Origin: an uncultured Dorea sp.
GTDB lineage: Bacteria; Bacillota; Clostridia; Lachnospirales; Lachnospiraceae
NCBI GenBank assembly: GCA_910584095.1
Contig: CAJTYU010000004.1
Span: 60,187 to 124,186 of the forward strand
Direction: 5' to 3'
DNA length: 64,000 bases
Shown: piece after piece, positions 25,496 through 34,485 of the stretch
Numbering within the stretch: position 1 is the first letter of the stretch
How the letters are laid out: every line of letters begins with the position of its first letter
Notes under the pieces: model-generated
The model's input: only the letters and a program-made list of their open reading frames with translations
Database searches by the model: none
Told to the model about the DNA's origin: nothing
Made by a program: the position numbers and the translations under genes

Positions 25496-26869
25496 ATGAA
25501 CACTCAACTAGTATGGTCTGACGAATACAACATCGGAGTAGACATTATTGATAAAGAACACAAGAGACTTTTTAAGATTATCAATAAGCTCTTTGCGTTT
25601 GGGGAAGAAGATAAGAAAAGCCAATGGGCATGTCAGGAAGGAATCAAATATTTCAAGGAGCATGCCATGAAACACTTTTCCGATGAAGAGAACTACATGG
25701 TATCCATTAATTACAAAGGGCTTAAGACGCATCGACAGCTCCATAAGGACTTCCGCAGCAAGACTTTGCCGGCTCTGGAACAGGAACTGGAGCAGACGAA
25801 TTATGCACCGGAATCCGTCGACCATTTTCTCGGCGTATGCGCCGGATGGCTGATCGGCCATACCTTAACGGAGGATCGCGCCATTATCGGAGACGGAATT
25901 AGCAAATGGGTCAATCTTCTGCCGGAAGAAGAGCACGAAGCCATGAAGAAGGTAATCCTCCAGCTATTGTACGATATGTTTAAACTGGAATCCCACGTTG
26001 TAAGCGAAACATACAGCGGCGAGAAATTTGGAAGAGGCGTATACTATCGCCTTCTTTACAGCGCGGGAAGCGACGAGAGCGAAGAAGAGAAAGAATGTGA
26101 GATTATTCTCGTCTTTGAAGAAAAGCTCCTTGTAAACACCGTGGGAAAAGCCCTTGGTCTTAAAACTAACAAGCTTGACAGCATGCTGATCAACGCTACC
26201 AGATATACCGCCCGCCAGTTCGTGGAGCGCGTCCGGGAACTGCTGCCGGATATGGAATTAATAGAATTAAAAGAAGAGAATCTTCTTACATACGAAGAAT
26301 TCCGCAATATTTTTGAGCGCGAATCCTTGCAGGCAAGCCTCCTATTCGATACAGGCGAAGGATATTTTTCCTACTGCGTGGCCGCGCCCCATCTCCTGCA
26401 CAAAGGCATCGGAACAGCAATCGAGACCGGCAACGCCTTAGACGAAATTGAAAAATACCTTATGAAACGCGAAGAGCCGCAGAAACCGAAAATCCTGATT
26501 GTAGATGACTCTATGACCATCCGGCAAGGAATGAAGGAGCTTCTGAGTAACGATTATGAGATAGCTCTTGCCAAATCCGGAATGTCTGCCCTTCAATCTA
26601 TTTCACTGGATAAGCCAGACCTGATTCTTTTGGATTATGAGATGCCGGTCTGCGACGGCAGGCAGGTTCTGCAAATGATACGTTCCGAGGAAAGTTTTGC
26701 TGACCTTCCGGTCATTTTCCTTACCGGAAGGACCGATCCTGAAAGCGTAAAGAAAGTTATTTCCCTTAAGCCGGAAGGATACCTGTCAAAATACCTAAAG
26801 CACGATGAAATCAAATCGAAAATTGACAAATTCTTTGAACGGAAAACCGATGGAAGCAAAACAGATTAA
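25496..26869 (+). CDS. Hemerythrin - CheX-like - receiver three-domain signalling protein
   Basis: 457 residues, soluble. The N-terminal bacteriohemerythrin (about 1-135) has di-iron ligands in DKEHKRLF, HAMKHFSDEENYM, HRQLHKDF and HTLTEDRA. The middle domain (about 145-310) resembles the CheX/CheC phosphatase-like fold, with low confidence. The C-terminal receiver (about 330-450) has acidic DD in IVDDSMTIR, phospho-acceptor Asp in LILLDYEMP, and Thr and Lys positions in FLTGR and KYLK. It would couple O2 or NO binding to phosphorelay signalling. A convergent neighbour encodes an Hpt protein, and a hybrid kinase follows, suggesting one circuit. Confidence 0.85.
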   Translation: MNTQLVWSDEYNIGVDIIDKEHKRLFKIINKLFAFGEEDKKSQWACQEGIKYFKEHAMKHFSDEENYMVSINYKGLKTHRQLHKDFRSKTLPALEQELEQTNYAPESVDHFLGVCAGWLIGHTLTEDRAIIGDGISKWVNLLPEEEHEAMKKVILQLLYDMFKLESHVVSETYSGEKFGRGVYYRLLYSAGSDESEEEKECEIILVFEEKLLVNTVGKALGLKTNKLDSMLINATRYTARQFVERVRELLPDMELIELKEENLLTYEEFRNIFERESLQASLLFDTGEGYFSYCVAAPHLLHKGIGTAIETGNALDEIEKYLMKREEPQKPKILIVDDSMTIRQGMKELLSNDYEIALAKSGMSALQSISLDKPDLILLDYEMPVCDGRQVLQMIRSEESFADLPVIFLTGRTDPESVKKVISLKPEGYLSKYLKHDEIKSKIDKFFERKTDGSKTD

Positions 26870-26882
26870 AAACAAACAGCAA

Positions 26883-26920
26883 AGCAGCCGCCCCGGTATT
26901 GATTAGGCGGCTGCTTTTCT
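26883..26920. terminator. Terminator between the hemerythrin-receiver and Hpt genes
   Basis: AGCAGCCGCC and GGCGGCTGCT form a perfect 10-bp stem with a T-rich tail on the plus strand; it can act both ways. Confidence 0.85.
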
Positions 26921-26959
26921 TTCCATAAATATTGTATTCCGGGCAAACCCGGCAATGCT

Positions 26960-27316
26960 TTAGGCTTCCAGCTTCTGAATCTGTTCAACCATATCTGCAT
27001 AATCCTCTTTCACTTTCTCCAACGCCGGCCCCATCTGCTCTTCATATTCCAGACGTCCTCTCAGCATATCCGCTAATTCATTAGCAGACTGATAGAGACG
27101 GGTCAGAGCCAAGTTCTGGCAGACTCCTTTTATTGTATGCGCCGCCCGAAATGCCTCTTCCATATTTCTTTCCTCCATAGAATTTATCAGAAGATCATAG
27201 CTCTTGTCATTCAAAATCTTAAGAACAAACTTCTTTACCCTCTCTTCCGTCCGAAGCCTGCTAATTATCTCCTCATAATTTGCTCCCATCGCATCATAAC
27301 ATTCTTTTACTGTCAT
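26960..27316 (-). CDS. Histidine phosphotransfer (Hpt) domain protein
   Basis: 118 residues, all helical. The phospho-accepting His is in AFRAAHTIKGVCQNLALTRL, the classic HxxKG motif. It is last in a minus-strand operon after the hybrid kinase and the receiver-HD-GYP-GGDEF protein. It would shuttle phosphate from the kinase receivers to the separate receiver domains. Confidence 0.93.
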   Translation of the reverse strand: MTVKECYDAMGANYEEIISRLRTEERVKKFVLKILNDKSYDLLINSMEERNMEEAFRAAHTIKGVCQNLALTRLYQSANELADMLRGRLEYEEQMGPALEKVKEDYADMVEQIQKLEA

Positions 27317-27371
27317 TTTCTTCTTTCCTTTCTACTATTTATATAATCGTCTGTCCGGTTTTTATTTGTTC

Positions 27372-29414
27372 TTAGTTTTTCATCGCCTCTTCATAAAAAC
27401 GATAGGTATTACGCCCGCCTCTCTTTGCTTCGTAAAGAGCCTCGTCCGCCATATGGAATAACGTATCATAATCCCTTCCGCAGTTTTTAGCATATGCCAC
27501 GCCGATACTGACACTAATCTGAAAATCTTTATATTTACTGCACAGAAGGTTAAAAATACGCTTTACCTGAGGTTCCGCCTCTTCCTTATAAGGCATGAAA
27601 ACCAAAAATTCATCGCCCCCCATACGGGCGCAGATATCTGCATTTCGAGTACTGTTCTTCAATGTCTCTGCCACATATTTCAGCACCTCGTCCCCAAACA
27701 AATGTCCGTAAGTATCATTCGCATCCTTAAAGTGATCCAAATCAAACACAAGCAGAATAAACTTTTGTTCCCCGTCTTTTGCCAGGATCTCAGAAATCTG
27801 ACCCTTTGCCGCTTTATGATTCAGAAGACCTGTCAGTGAATCATGGGCCGCCCTTGATTCAAGACGATTCATCTTCTCCATATCCTCATGGATATCCACA
27901 ATCTTGCCTATCGCTCCCGCATACTCCGGCGGTTCTTCCTCTCCCCACATAGACCTTGCAATCACTTTGCTCCATCTGCCCTGCCCATTGATGTTCAGAA
28001 GATAAACCTCTTCTACCATAGGTTCCTTCGGCGTTGTAGCTTCAAGAGCCATAAGCAGCTGTTCAAAATCACCCTTACTAAATACCTCTATTCCGAAACT
28101 AGCCTCCCGCGGAGCCAGAATCGTCTCCGGCATATTCAGATATTTCGCTCCCCACTCAGATAAAATCAGCATTTCCGGCGTCTTTGTATATTCGAACTGT
28201 ATCTCTTTCGAAAGCGTCGCAAAAAACTGATATTTCATCCGTTCATGCTCTAACAGCCTGATCGAGTGTTCCGATACGCTTAACTCGCCGCCCTCCATCA
28301 TCTGCTCTACCGTACTCATAATTTCTTTCTGGGAATCACCTTTTTCTGATAGTTCTTTAAATTCTTTTTCGAGACTGCCCTCGATATCCCTCAAACATTC
28401 TAAAAGCAGCGGATTAAAGGTACCGCATTCCCCATTCAAGATCATACTGACCGCTTTATCATGAGAAAAAGCATCTTTATAAGCCCGCTTACTGGTCAGC
28501 GCGTCATACACGTCTGCAAGCGCGACTATCTGAGCGACAATCGGAATATCATCCCCCTTCAGGCCGTCCGGATAGCCTCTCCCGTCATACCGCTCATGAT
28601 GCCATCTGCAGATCTGGTAAGCAGTCTTCAGCAAAGGTTCGTCTTCCTGGACATGAATCCTTTCCAGCATCTTAGCTCCTTCTTCCGAGTGAGTCTTCAT
28701 AATTGCAAATTCCTCATTCGTCAGCCTTCCCGGTTTATTTAATATCTCTTCTGGTATTACAATCTTCCCTATATCATGCAAAGCGGACGCATTGCATACA
28801 ATGGGAATATCCTTATTAGAAATCTCATATTTGTCTGTTTTCTCCAACAGGCTTCTCATAAACAGCTCTGTCAAAGTTCTGATATGCAGCACATGAAGGC
28901 CGCTCTCTCCATTACGGAACTCAACAATGTTGGAGAGGATCTCAATCATCAGTTTATTGCCTCTCTCCTTCTCCAAAATCTGCTCTGTCACCATATGCTC
29001 CAACTCTTTCTGCTTTGCAAAAAGAATCAGAGTATTGACAACGCGCCGGCGGACCGTGCGTTCGTCAAATGGTCTGCTGATATAATCCTTAACGCCCAGA
29101 TCATACGCTCTGTCCACATATGTAGGAACCGTTTCTGCAGAAATCATAATTACCGGAATGCTCTTAATCCATCCGTTCTTATTCATAATTGCCAGCGTCT
29201 CAAATCCATCCATCACCGGCATCACAATATCCAAAAGCATCAGAGCAATCTCCTGCTCCTGATTATGAAGAATCCCCGCTGCTTCCATTCCATGTTCCGC
29301 TTCTAAAATTTCATATTCGTCAGAAAGCATATCCGACAAAAGAGAACGGTTAAATTCAGAGTCATCCACTATTAATATCTTTTTCCGTATATGGCCGTTT
29401 TCCTTTTGATTCAT
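27372..29414 (-). CDS. Receiver - HD-GYP - sensor - GGDEF protein (dual c-di-GMP enzyme)
   Basis: 680 residues. Receiver (about 12-130; Asp in LMLLDIVMP). HD-GYP phosphodiesterase (about 150-350; ALHDIGKI, HHERYDGRGYP, ALADVYDALTS) with all metal ligands present. A PAS-like segment (about 390-500) and a C-terminal GGDEF diguanylate cyclase (about 510-675; FDLDHFKDANDTYGH, RMGGDEFLVFMP) with an intact active site. One protein thus carries both synthesis and degradation modules for c-di-GMP. It lies between its likely kinase (24-bp gap) and the Hpt gene. Confidence 0.94.
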   Translation of the reverse strand: MNQKENGHIRKKILIVDDSEFNRSLLSDMLSDEYEILEAEHGMEAAGILHNQEQEIALMLLDIVMPVMDGFETLAIMNKNGWIKSIPVIMISAETVPTYVDRAYDLGVKDYISRPFDERTVRRRVVNTLILFAKQKELEHMVTEQILEKERGNKLMIEILSNIVEFRNGESGLHVLHIRTLTELFMRSLLEKTDKYEISNKDIPIVCNASALHDIGKIVIPEEILNKPGRLTNEEFAIMKTHSEEGAKMLERIHVQEDEPLLKTAYQICRWHHERYDGRGYPDGLKGDDIPIVAQIVALADVYDALTSKRAYKDAFSHDKAVSMILNGECGTFNPLLLECLRDIEGSLEKEFKELSEKGDSQKEIMSTVEQMMEGGELSVSEHSIRLLEHERMKYQFFATLSKEIQFEYTKTPEMLILSEWGAKYLNMPETILAPREASFGIEVFSKGDFEQLLMALEATTPKEPMVEEVYLLNINGQGRWSKVIARSMWGEEEPPEYAGAIGKIVDIHEDMEKMNRLESRAAHDSLTGLLNHKAAKGQISEILAKDGEQKFILLVFDLDHFKDANDTYGHLFGDEVLKYVAETLKNSTRNADICARMGGDEFLVFMPYKEEAEPQVKRIFNLLCSKYKDFQISVSIGVAYAKNCGRDYDTLFHMADEALYEAKRGGRNTYRFYEEAMKN

Positions 29415-29437
29415 AAAACTTACTCCTTTAAATCCTC

Positions 29438-31987
29438 TTATGCTTTCTTTAAATATTTTTTCAAAAGCATCATTAATCTGTCTACATCTATTGGTTTTGC
29501 TATATGCTCATTCATGCCGGCTTCCCGCGACCTCTGAATATCCTCCGAAAATGCATCCGCCGTCATGGCAAAAATCGGCAGTCCGGCATCGGGACGTTCA
29601 AGCATACGTATCCTCTCAGCCGCCTCATAGCCCATCATAACAGGCATCCGGATATCCATAAGAACCACGTCATAGGTTCCCGGCTCAGAACGTTCAAACT
29701 TCTCCACACAAATTCTGCCGTTCTCAGCCCAATCTACTTCAAAACCTGCATCCGTAAGGATATCCTCTGCGATTTCCCAGTTCAGTTCATTATCCTCTGC
29801 AAGCAGTATTCTCATTCCGGTAAAGCCCCAGTTCTCTTTTTTCCTCTCTTCTTTCTCCTCGGAACCTCCTTCCATATACTTTGTCAGCCCAAGATAAAGA
29901 TTTGATTTGAACAACGGCTTCGAAATAAATCCATGAGCGCCCGCTTCCCGAGCTTCCTCTTCGATATCGCTCCAATCATAAGCTGAAATAATCAGAATTG
30001 GAATCTTGTCTCCCACAATCTTGCGGATTTCCTTAGTAGTCTCCAAGCCATCCATATCCGGCATCTTCCAATCCAAAAGAACGATCTGATAATCGTCGCC
30101 CTTCCCGTGGCGATCCTGAATCATCCTGACTGCCGCCAGCCCGCTGGTCGTCCAGTCCGGATTCACGCCAATCTTCTTCAAAGCTTCAACCGCGCTGAGA
30201 CAAAGATCCTTGTTATTATCCACAACCAGCATTCTCCATGGCGGAAGCACCATATCCTCCTTTTGAATCGTAGCTTTTTCCAAATCAAGAATCACATGGA
30301 ACTCGCTTCCTTTTCCCGGCTCGCTCTGAATTGTAATGCTGCCGCCCATCATATCGACAATATATTTTGTAATCGCCATGCCGAGTCCTGTTCCTTCAGT
30401 CTTGCTCACCAAGCTGGACTCTTCCCTTGTAAATGTTTCAAATATCCTGCTCTGGAACTCCTTCGTCATACCGATACCGGTATCCTTCACCCGAAAATGA
30501 CAGCGGATATAGCCCTCTTTATCCGGCAGAATCTCCTGATTCAGATAAACGTTCACACGGCCTCCTTCCGGCGTAAATTTCAACGCATTGGACAAGAGGT
30601 TTATCAGTATCTGGTTCAGGCGCACACTGTCGCAGAACACCTCTTCTGTATTAATTTCCTGAATAAAAATATCAAAATGCTGTCCCTTTTCCCGAATCTG
30701 AGGCTGCACAATACTAACCAAGCTATTCATAGTATCACGCAGAGAGATCATATCCATATTCAGCGACAGTTTCCCGCTCTCAATCTTAGACATGTCCAGA
30801 ACATCGTTAATAAGTCCCAGCAAATGCTTGCTGGATAAAGTAATCTTCTTCAGACAGTTCTCCACCCTCGCCGGATCGTCAATATTTGTCATCGCAATAG
30901 CCGTCATTCCTACAATACCGTTCATCGGCGTACGGATATCATGACTCATATTCGACAGGAACTCACTCTTTGCGCGATTCGCCTGAACAGCTTCCTGTTC
31001 TGCGCGCTCTATCTCCCGGAGCTGCTGCTGAGACATCCTGTAATACAGGAAAAAGATGATGACCATAACCGCCAAAATCACGCCGAAAGCCTTCGCCATC
31101 GTAGTCTGACGGTCATTGCTCAACTGAATAATCGCATCATTCAGATTACTGTGAGGCATAACAGACACCAGATACCATGCCGAATCTGGAAGCGCCGAGC
31201 AATACTGCTGACTGAATTCCCCGTTCACCAGAACCATTGCCGAATAAGTCTCCTCCTTCTGCATTGCTTCATATAGTTCATACGCATAATCATCCGGACT
31301 TTTCCCGTTAACCTCTGAAAACACTTCATGGATTCTGGTAAAATAATTATCCCTGTAAGCTCCTCCGCTCCTAACCACAAAGCTTCCGTCCTCACGAATA
31401 ATATGAGAATAAGCAACGGCTCCCTCCTCATCCAGAACCAGCGCCTCCTCCATATATGTCATCGGTACGCCGGCTACAATCAGTGCGCTCTTCTTACCAT
31501 TCTTCATAGGATATTCCACATCCATTGACAACAGACACAGCTTCTCCCCATTTGGGAAATAGCCGCTGGTTACCTTACGCTCCCTATTGTTCAATACATC
31601 TCTGAACTCCGTCTCATCATACATCGTAACCGGCTGTCCGAGAATAATCTCAAACTCACCGTCAGCCGCATAAAGCGCCAGATAGGAAAATTCCCGCACG
31701 CTGCCGCTCAATTTCAGATCTTCAATCATCTCATCTCCATAGCTCACTGTTTCCGGCGGAGTTCTTTTTAGAATTCCCTCTACCTGCGACATCTGCAGAT
31801 CGACAATTGCCGTAAATTTCTGCTGGAGCTGCCGATTCAACTCGGACATATAGATGGTTCCAATCTTACTAATTGCCTCCTGGCTCCTATCCCCCATGGT
31901 ATTACCGAGCCATAAAAAAACTGCTATACATAAAACTACCAAACAGAATCCACTGGCAATTAAAAACTTTTTCGTCTGCTTAAACAT
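29438..31987 (-). CDS. Hybrid sensor histidine kinase with two receiver domains
   Basis: 849 residues. Transmembrane helix at about 9-29, extracellular Cache-like sensor (about 35-300), second helix at about 300-322. HisKA has FLSNMSHDIRTPMNGIVGM, and HATPase has NLLSNALKFTPEGG, DTGIGM and GTGLGMAI. Receiver 1 (about 585-705) has LLDWKMPDMDG and receiver 2 (about 725-845) has VVLMDIRMPVMMGYE, both with intact Asp. It starts a three-gene operon with the c-di-GMP enzyme and the Hpt protein. The ligand is unknown. Confidence 0.95.
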   Translation of the reverse strand: MFKQTKKFLIASGFCLVVLCIAVFLWLGNTMGDRSQEAISKIGTIYMSELNRQLQQKFTAIVDLQMSQVEGILKRTPPETVSYGDEMIEDLKLSGSVREFSYLALYAADGEFEIILGQPVTMYDETEFRDVLNNRERKVTSGYFPNGEKLCLLSMDVEYPMKNGKKSALIVAGVPMTYMEEALVLDEEGAVAYSHIIREDGSFVVRSGGAYRDNYFTRIHEVFSEVNGKSPDDYAYELYEAMQKEETYSAMVLVNGEFSQQYCSALPDSAWYLVSVMPHSNLNDAIIQLSNDRQTTMAKAFGVILAVMVIIFFLYYRMSQQQLREIERAEQEAVQANRAKSEFLSNMSHDIRTPMNGIVGMTAIAMTNIDDPARVENCLKKITLSSKHLLGLINDVLDMSKIESGKLSLNMDMISLRDTMNSLVSIVQPQIREKGQHFDIFIQEINTEEVFCDSVRLNQILINLLSNALKFTPEGGRVNVYLNQEILPDKEGYIRCHFRVKDTGIGMTKEFQSRIFETFTREESSLVSKTEGTGLGMAITKYIVDMMGGSITIQSEPGKGSEFHVILDLEKATIQKEDMVLPPWRMLVVDNNKDLCLSAVEALKKIGVNPDWTTSGLAAVRMIQDRHGKGDDYQIVLLDWKMPDMDGLETTKEIRKIVGDKIPILIISAYDWSDIEEEAREAGAHGFISKPLFKSNLYLGLTKYMEGGSEEKEERKKENWGFTGMRILLAEDNELNWEIAEDILTDAGFEVDWAENGRICVEKFERSEPGTYDVVLMDIRMPVMMGYEAAERIRMLERPDAGLPIFAMTADAFSEDIQRSREAGMNEHIAKPIDVDRLMMLLKKYLKKA

Positions 31988-32034
31988 ATATTTACATCTC
32001 CCTCATTATTTCAAGAAAATCTCCAGAAATAGCT

Positions 32035-32067
32035 AAAGCGTGGCAGTCATATCTCTGCCACGCTTTT
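32035..32067. terminator. Terminator between the hybrid-kinase and DUF4230 operons
   Basis: AAAGCGTGGCAG, 8-base loop, CTGCCACGCTTTT: a perfect stem with T or A tails on each side. Confidence 0.85.
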
Positions 32068-32172
32068 ATTATAAACAATCTTTCTCCTTAAATCAATTCA
32101 TTTTCGAATAACTGCCAGTAAATACTTCGCTTCTCTCTAAAAATTATCCGACGCACCCCGCAATACGCCTCG

Positions 32173-32859
32173 CTACATACACTCCGCTCTTTCCGCAGCC
32201 TTCTCATTCCACAAAACATGATATGCCACTCCCGCGGCCCGGCCCGTCTGATCAATATAAGTATCAATCAAAGCCCTCGCCTGCGCCCGTGCGTTTTCCA
32301 AAATTGCCGGATTCCCTTCCACCAGCTTTCGCATATCCGCCTGGGCCGCTTCCACCGCACGGATCTGGTCCTTTGCCGTAATAGGATTCTTCTGAATCCA
32401 CTGATCCTTTGAAATCACATAGGAGCCTTCGTTCCACGAATCCGGATCTACCCTGCAGGTAACCTCCGGCGGCGGCAGCGTAATAGTAATCTCTCTGCCA
32501 TGCCGCTCCATTTCTATTAGATCAGACTGAAAACTGATCTCGGCAACGCCTGTATACTCAATCCAAAACGGACGCTCCTTTTCTCCAAAATGGAGCAGTC
32601 CTGTTCCCGGCTCTTTCACGGATTTTGCCACATTGTGATAATAGCATTCCAGCACTGCCAGCTCGCAGATCCCCTGTATCCTGCTGAGCTCCGGCGCTCG
32701 GATTTCTTCCTTTTCCGGAGATATTCTTGCAGCGGTTTCGCCGCCTGACTTCGTCTCTGCCAAAGTATCGGCCCCACAGCCTGTTAATGCGAAGACGACA
32801 CTTGTGATACACAATAACATAGCCAGCCTGTTTAATCTACTTATCTTCTTTCTTCCCAT
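32173..32859 (-). CDS. DUF4230 family lipoprotein
   Basis: 228 residues from the ATG at 32859 (GGGGAGGAG upstream). Lipoprotein signal peptide with lipobox ALTGC; then the DUF4230 pattern with LAVLECYYHNVAKS, FWIEYTGVAEISFQSDLI and a C-terminal long helix. The 23-base overlap with the preceding DUF4230 gene shows coupling. The family is extracytoplasmic, of unknown function, and usually occurs as tandem paralogues in clostridia, as here. Confidence 0.85.
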   Translation of the reverse strand: MGRKKISRLNRLAMLLCITSVVFALTGCGADTLAETKSGGETAARISPEKEEIRAPELSRIQGICELAVLECYYHNVAKSVKEPGTGLLHFGEKERPFWIEYTGVAEISFQSDLIEMERHGREITITLPPPEVTCRVDPDSWNEGSYVISKDQWIQKNPITAKDQIRAVEAAQADMRKLVEGNPAILENARAQARALIDTYIDQTGRAAGVAYHVLWNEKAAERAECM

Positions 32860-33553
32860 CTTTCTCCTCCCCGGCAATCAAAACCCTCACGGTATATTCC
32901 ACCCCGTCGTCCCTATCGTCAAGCCATGGCTCTGCCAAAGCTTTTGCAGAAATTTTTACATTCTCCGCCGCCGCATCCATAAGCTTTGTATCGGCAGACA
33001 CCCGCTCTTTTAAATCCGCAACCGCCGCCTTGTAGCTTTCCTGCGCGACTGTCTCTGTATTGTACTTATCATCTTCAAATATATACTCCAATGTGCCGGG
33101 ATCCACCCACGGTTTCTCCACCGCGACCTCCGGCAGCCAAATGTATATCGTGCCTGTTTCCTCTTCCAGTGACACCTCTATTTTACTCACATCAATACCG
33201 GCTTTCACTATTCCCTCATAAGCCACATAATATTTCACCGTTTCCTGATTCTCATCATATACGGCAGTGTAACCGTTATACGGATATTCCGCTGTATACA
33301 GTCTGCTCCGCTTCACACTTCTCTCCAGCAGGCTCTCCGTCACTGTGGCAACCTCTCCTTCCTCCCCGGTAAAAAACCGATCTCCCTTCTTTGCAAGATC
33401 AGAGCCTGCCGTATGACTTGCCTTCCAGATCAGACCCCCCGCTGCGGCTATTATAATAAGAAACATAAGGAGCCGCGCACGGCCTGCAGCCTTTTGCTTT
33501 GTCCCTTTCTCCTCTCTTTCATTCTCTTTTTTCCGGGCTTTCGATATTATCAT
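32837..33553 (-). CDS. DUF4230 family membrane-anchored protein
   Basis: 238 residues with a very basic N-terminal cytoplasmic stretch, one transmembrane helix (about residues 28-44) and an extracytoplasmic DUF4230 domain (YYVAYEGIVKAGIDVSKIEV, IYIWLPEVAVEKPWVDPGTL). It is paralogous to the downstream lipoprotein: one is helix-anchored, the other lipid-anchored. They probably form a complex at the outer face of the membrane. Confidence 0.85.
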   Translation of the reverse strand: MIISKARKKENEREEKGTKQKAAGRARLLMFLIIIAAAGGLIWKASHTAGSDLAKKGDRFFTGEEGEVATVTESLLERSVKRSRLYTAEYPYNGYTAVYDENQETVKYYVAYEGIVKAGIDVSKIEVSLEEETGTIYIWLPEVAVEKPWVDPGTLEYIFEDDKYNTETVAQESYKAAVADLKERVSADTKLMDAAAENVKISAKALAEPWLDDRDDGVEYTVRVLIAGEEKDGKKEDK

Positions 33554-33868
33554 TCAACCCTTCCTTTCATTTCACCAATAAAGCTGCGTCAGAATGAAAC
33601 CGCTGAAAAACTTTTTCGCCTGCACGGGCGAAAACTTTTCAGTTATAATTTATAATAAAAGAATACTCTGATAAATATGCCAAAAAACTCAAGAGTCCGA
33701 ACCCATATACGCGCCGATTTGTTATGCATTAAGCTCCGCCGTCTTCTAATTACAGATATTTTATTTCAATTTTCACATTGTTTGTAAAATACTCGACTTT
33801 TTTTGTAAAACATATATAATAGAAGTATCATATTTTATCGTATACCAAACCGGAAAGTAAAACAGATC
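33554..33868. other. 315-base divergent intergenic region
   Basis: A long imperfect hairpin (CTGAAAAA...TCGCC / GGCGA...TTTTCAG, 33601-33642) is followed by AT-rich DNA with TATATAATAG near 33815, a plausible -10 region for the plus-strand CooT operon without a good -35 box. No coding sequence seen. Confidence 0.4.
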
Positions 33869-33979
33869 ATGATATGCAAAACGGTTCTGCCGATTTTAAA
33901 TAAATACCATTATGATGTGATGTCCGCCAAGGATTTTGCAGAAACGAACAAATGGCGGAATGATACAGACAAAGAATAA
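33869..33979 (+). CDS. Possible 36-residue small protein before the His-rich/CooT genes
   Basis: ATG at 33869, TAA at 33977. The peptide starts MICKTVLPILNKYHYDVMSA and is charged at its end. It has only a weak GGAAAG ribosome site, but it ends 17 bases before the next gene, in the same direction, with no gap for a promoter. Could be a leader or a remnant. Confidence 0.3.
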   Translation: MICKTVLPILNKYHYDVMSAKDFAETNKWRNDTDKE

Positions 33980-33996
33980 ACAAAGGAGAAACTGCC

Positions 33997-34221
33997 ATGC
34001 ATGAACACAATCATTCTCATGGACCAGCCGGTTCTCCGGAAGAATCACTGGCCTTGCTGAACTATATGCTGGGCCACAACCGCCATCACGCGGAAGAACT
34101 TCACGAACTGGCTCATAATCTTCCGGACGCGGAAGCCTCGCTGCTCCACGATGCCGTAAAAGACTTTAACCGGGGCAACGAAAAACTGGCCAAGATTCTG
34201 GCCATGATGAAAGGAGAATAG
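33997..34221 (+). CDS. Small His-rich (probable metal-binding) protein
   Basis: 74 residues. The N-terminus MHEHNHSHGP and the later HNRHHAEELHELAH give about ten histidines, suggesting nickel or other transition-metal binding. It stops three bases before the CooT start, so the two are co-transcribed. A strong AAAGGAG site precedes it. It is likely a metal store or carrier acting with CooT and the CooC-like ATPase encoded 5 kb away. Family name not known to me. Confidence 0.75.
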   Translation: MHEHNHSHGPAGSPEESLALLNYMLGHNRHHAEELHELAHNLPDAEASLLHDAVKDFNRGNEKLAKILAMMKGE

Positions 34222-34224
34222 ACC

Positions 34225-34428
34225 ATGTGCCTGTCAGCAGTATATGAACACCGGCCCGAGGGAGAATCCCTCCTGTGCCGCAATATCGCAAACGTCCGCA
34301 TACAGGCAGACAAGCTGACCTTTATCGATATTATGGGAATCCAAACCGACTATAAGGGCCGGCTCTGCAGCTTGGATTTGATGGAAAATAAAATCATCGT
34401 AAGTAATGCCGGGAATGTAACGGAGTAA
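34225..34428 (+). CDS. cooT: CooT-family nickel-binding protein
   Basis: 67 residues with the invariant N-terminal MCLS, where Cys2 is the proposed nickel ligand, and the beta-rich pattern NVRIQADKLTFIDIMG plus GRLCSLDLMENKIIV typical of the CooT family (COG5609-like). CooT assists nickel insertion into carbon monoxide dehydrogenase. No CODH catalytic subunit is in this window, but a CooC-type ATPase and an acetyl-CoA-synthase-like protein are, which makes the context notable. Confidence 0.82.
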   Translation: MCLSAVYEHRPEGESLLCRNIANVRIQADKLTFIDIMGIQTDYKGRLCSLDLMENKIIVSNAGNVTE

Positions 34429-34442
34429 ATTGCAGTTTATGA

Positions 34443-34479
34443 GGCTGCGAGGATTCAGGTTCCGCAAATCCTCACAGCC
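34443..34479. terminator. Inverted repeat between convergent cooT and 34486 genes
   Basis: GGCTG-C-GAGGATT pairs with AATCCTC-A-CAGCC. There is no long T-run, so the terminator call is moderate. Confidence 0.5.
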
Positions 34480-34485
34480 GCTCTC

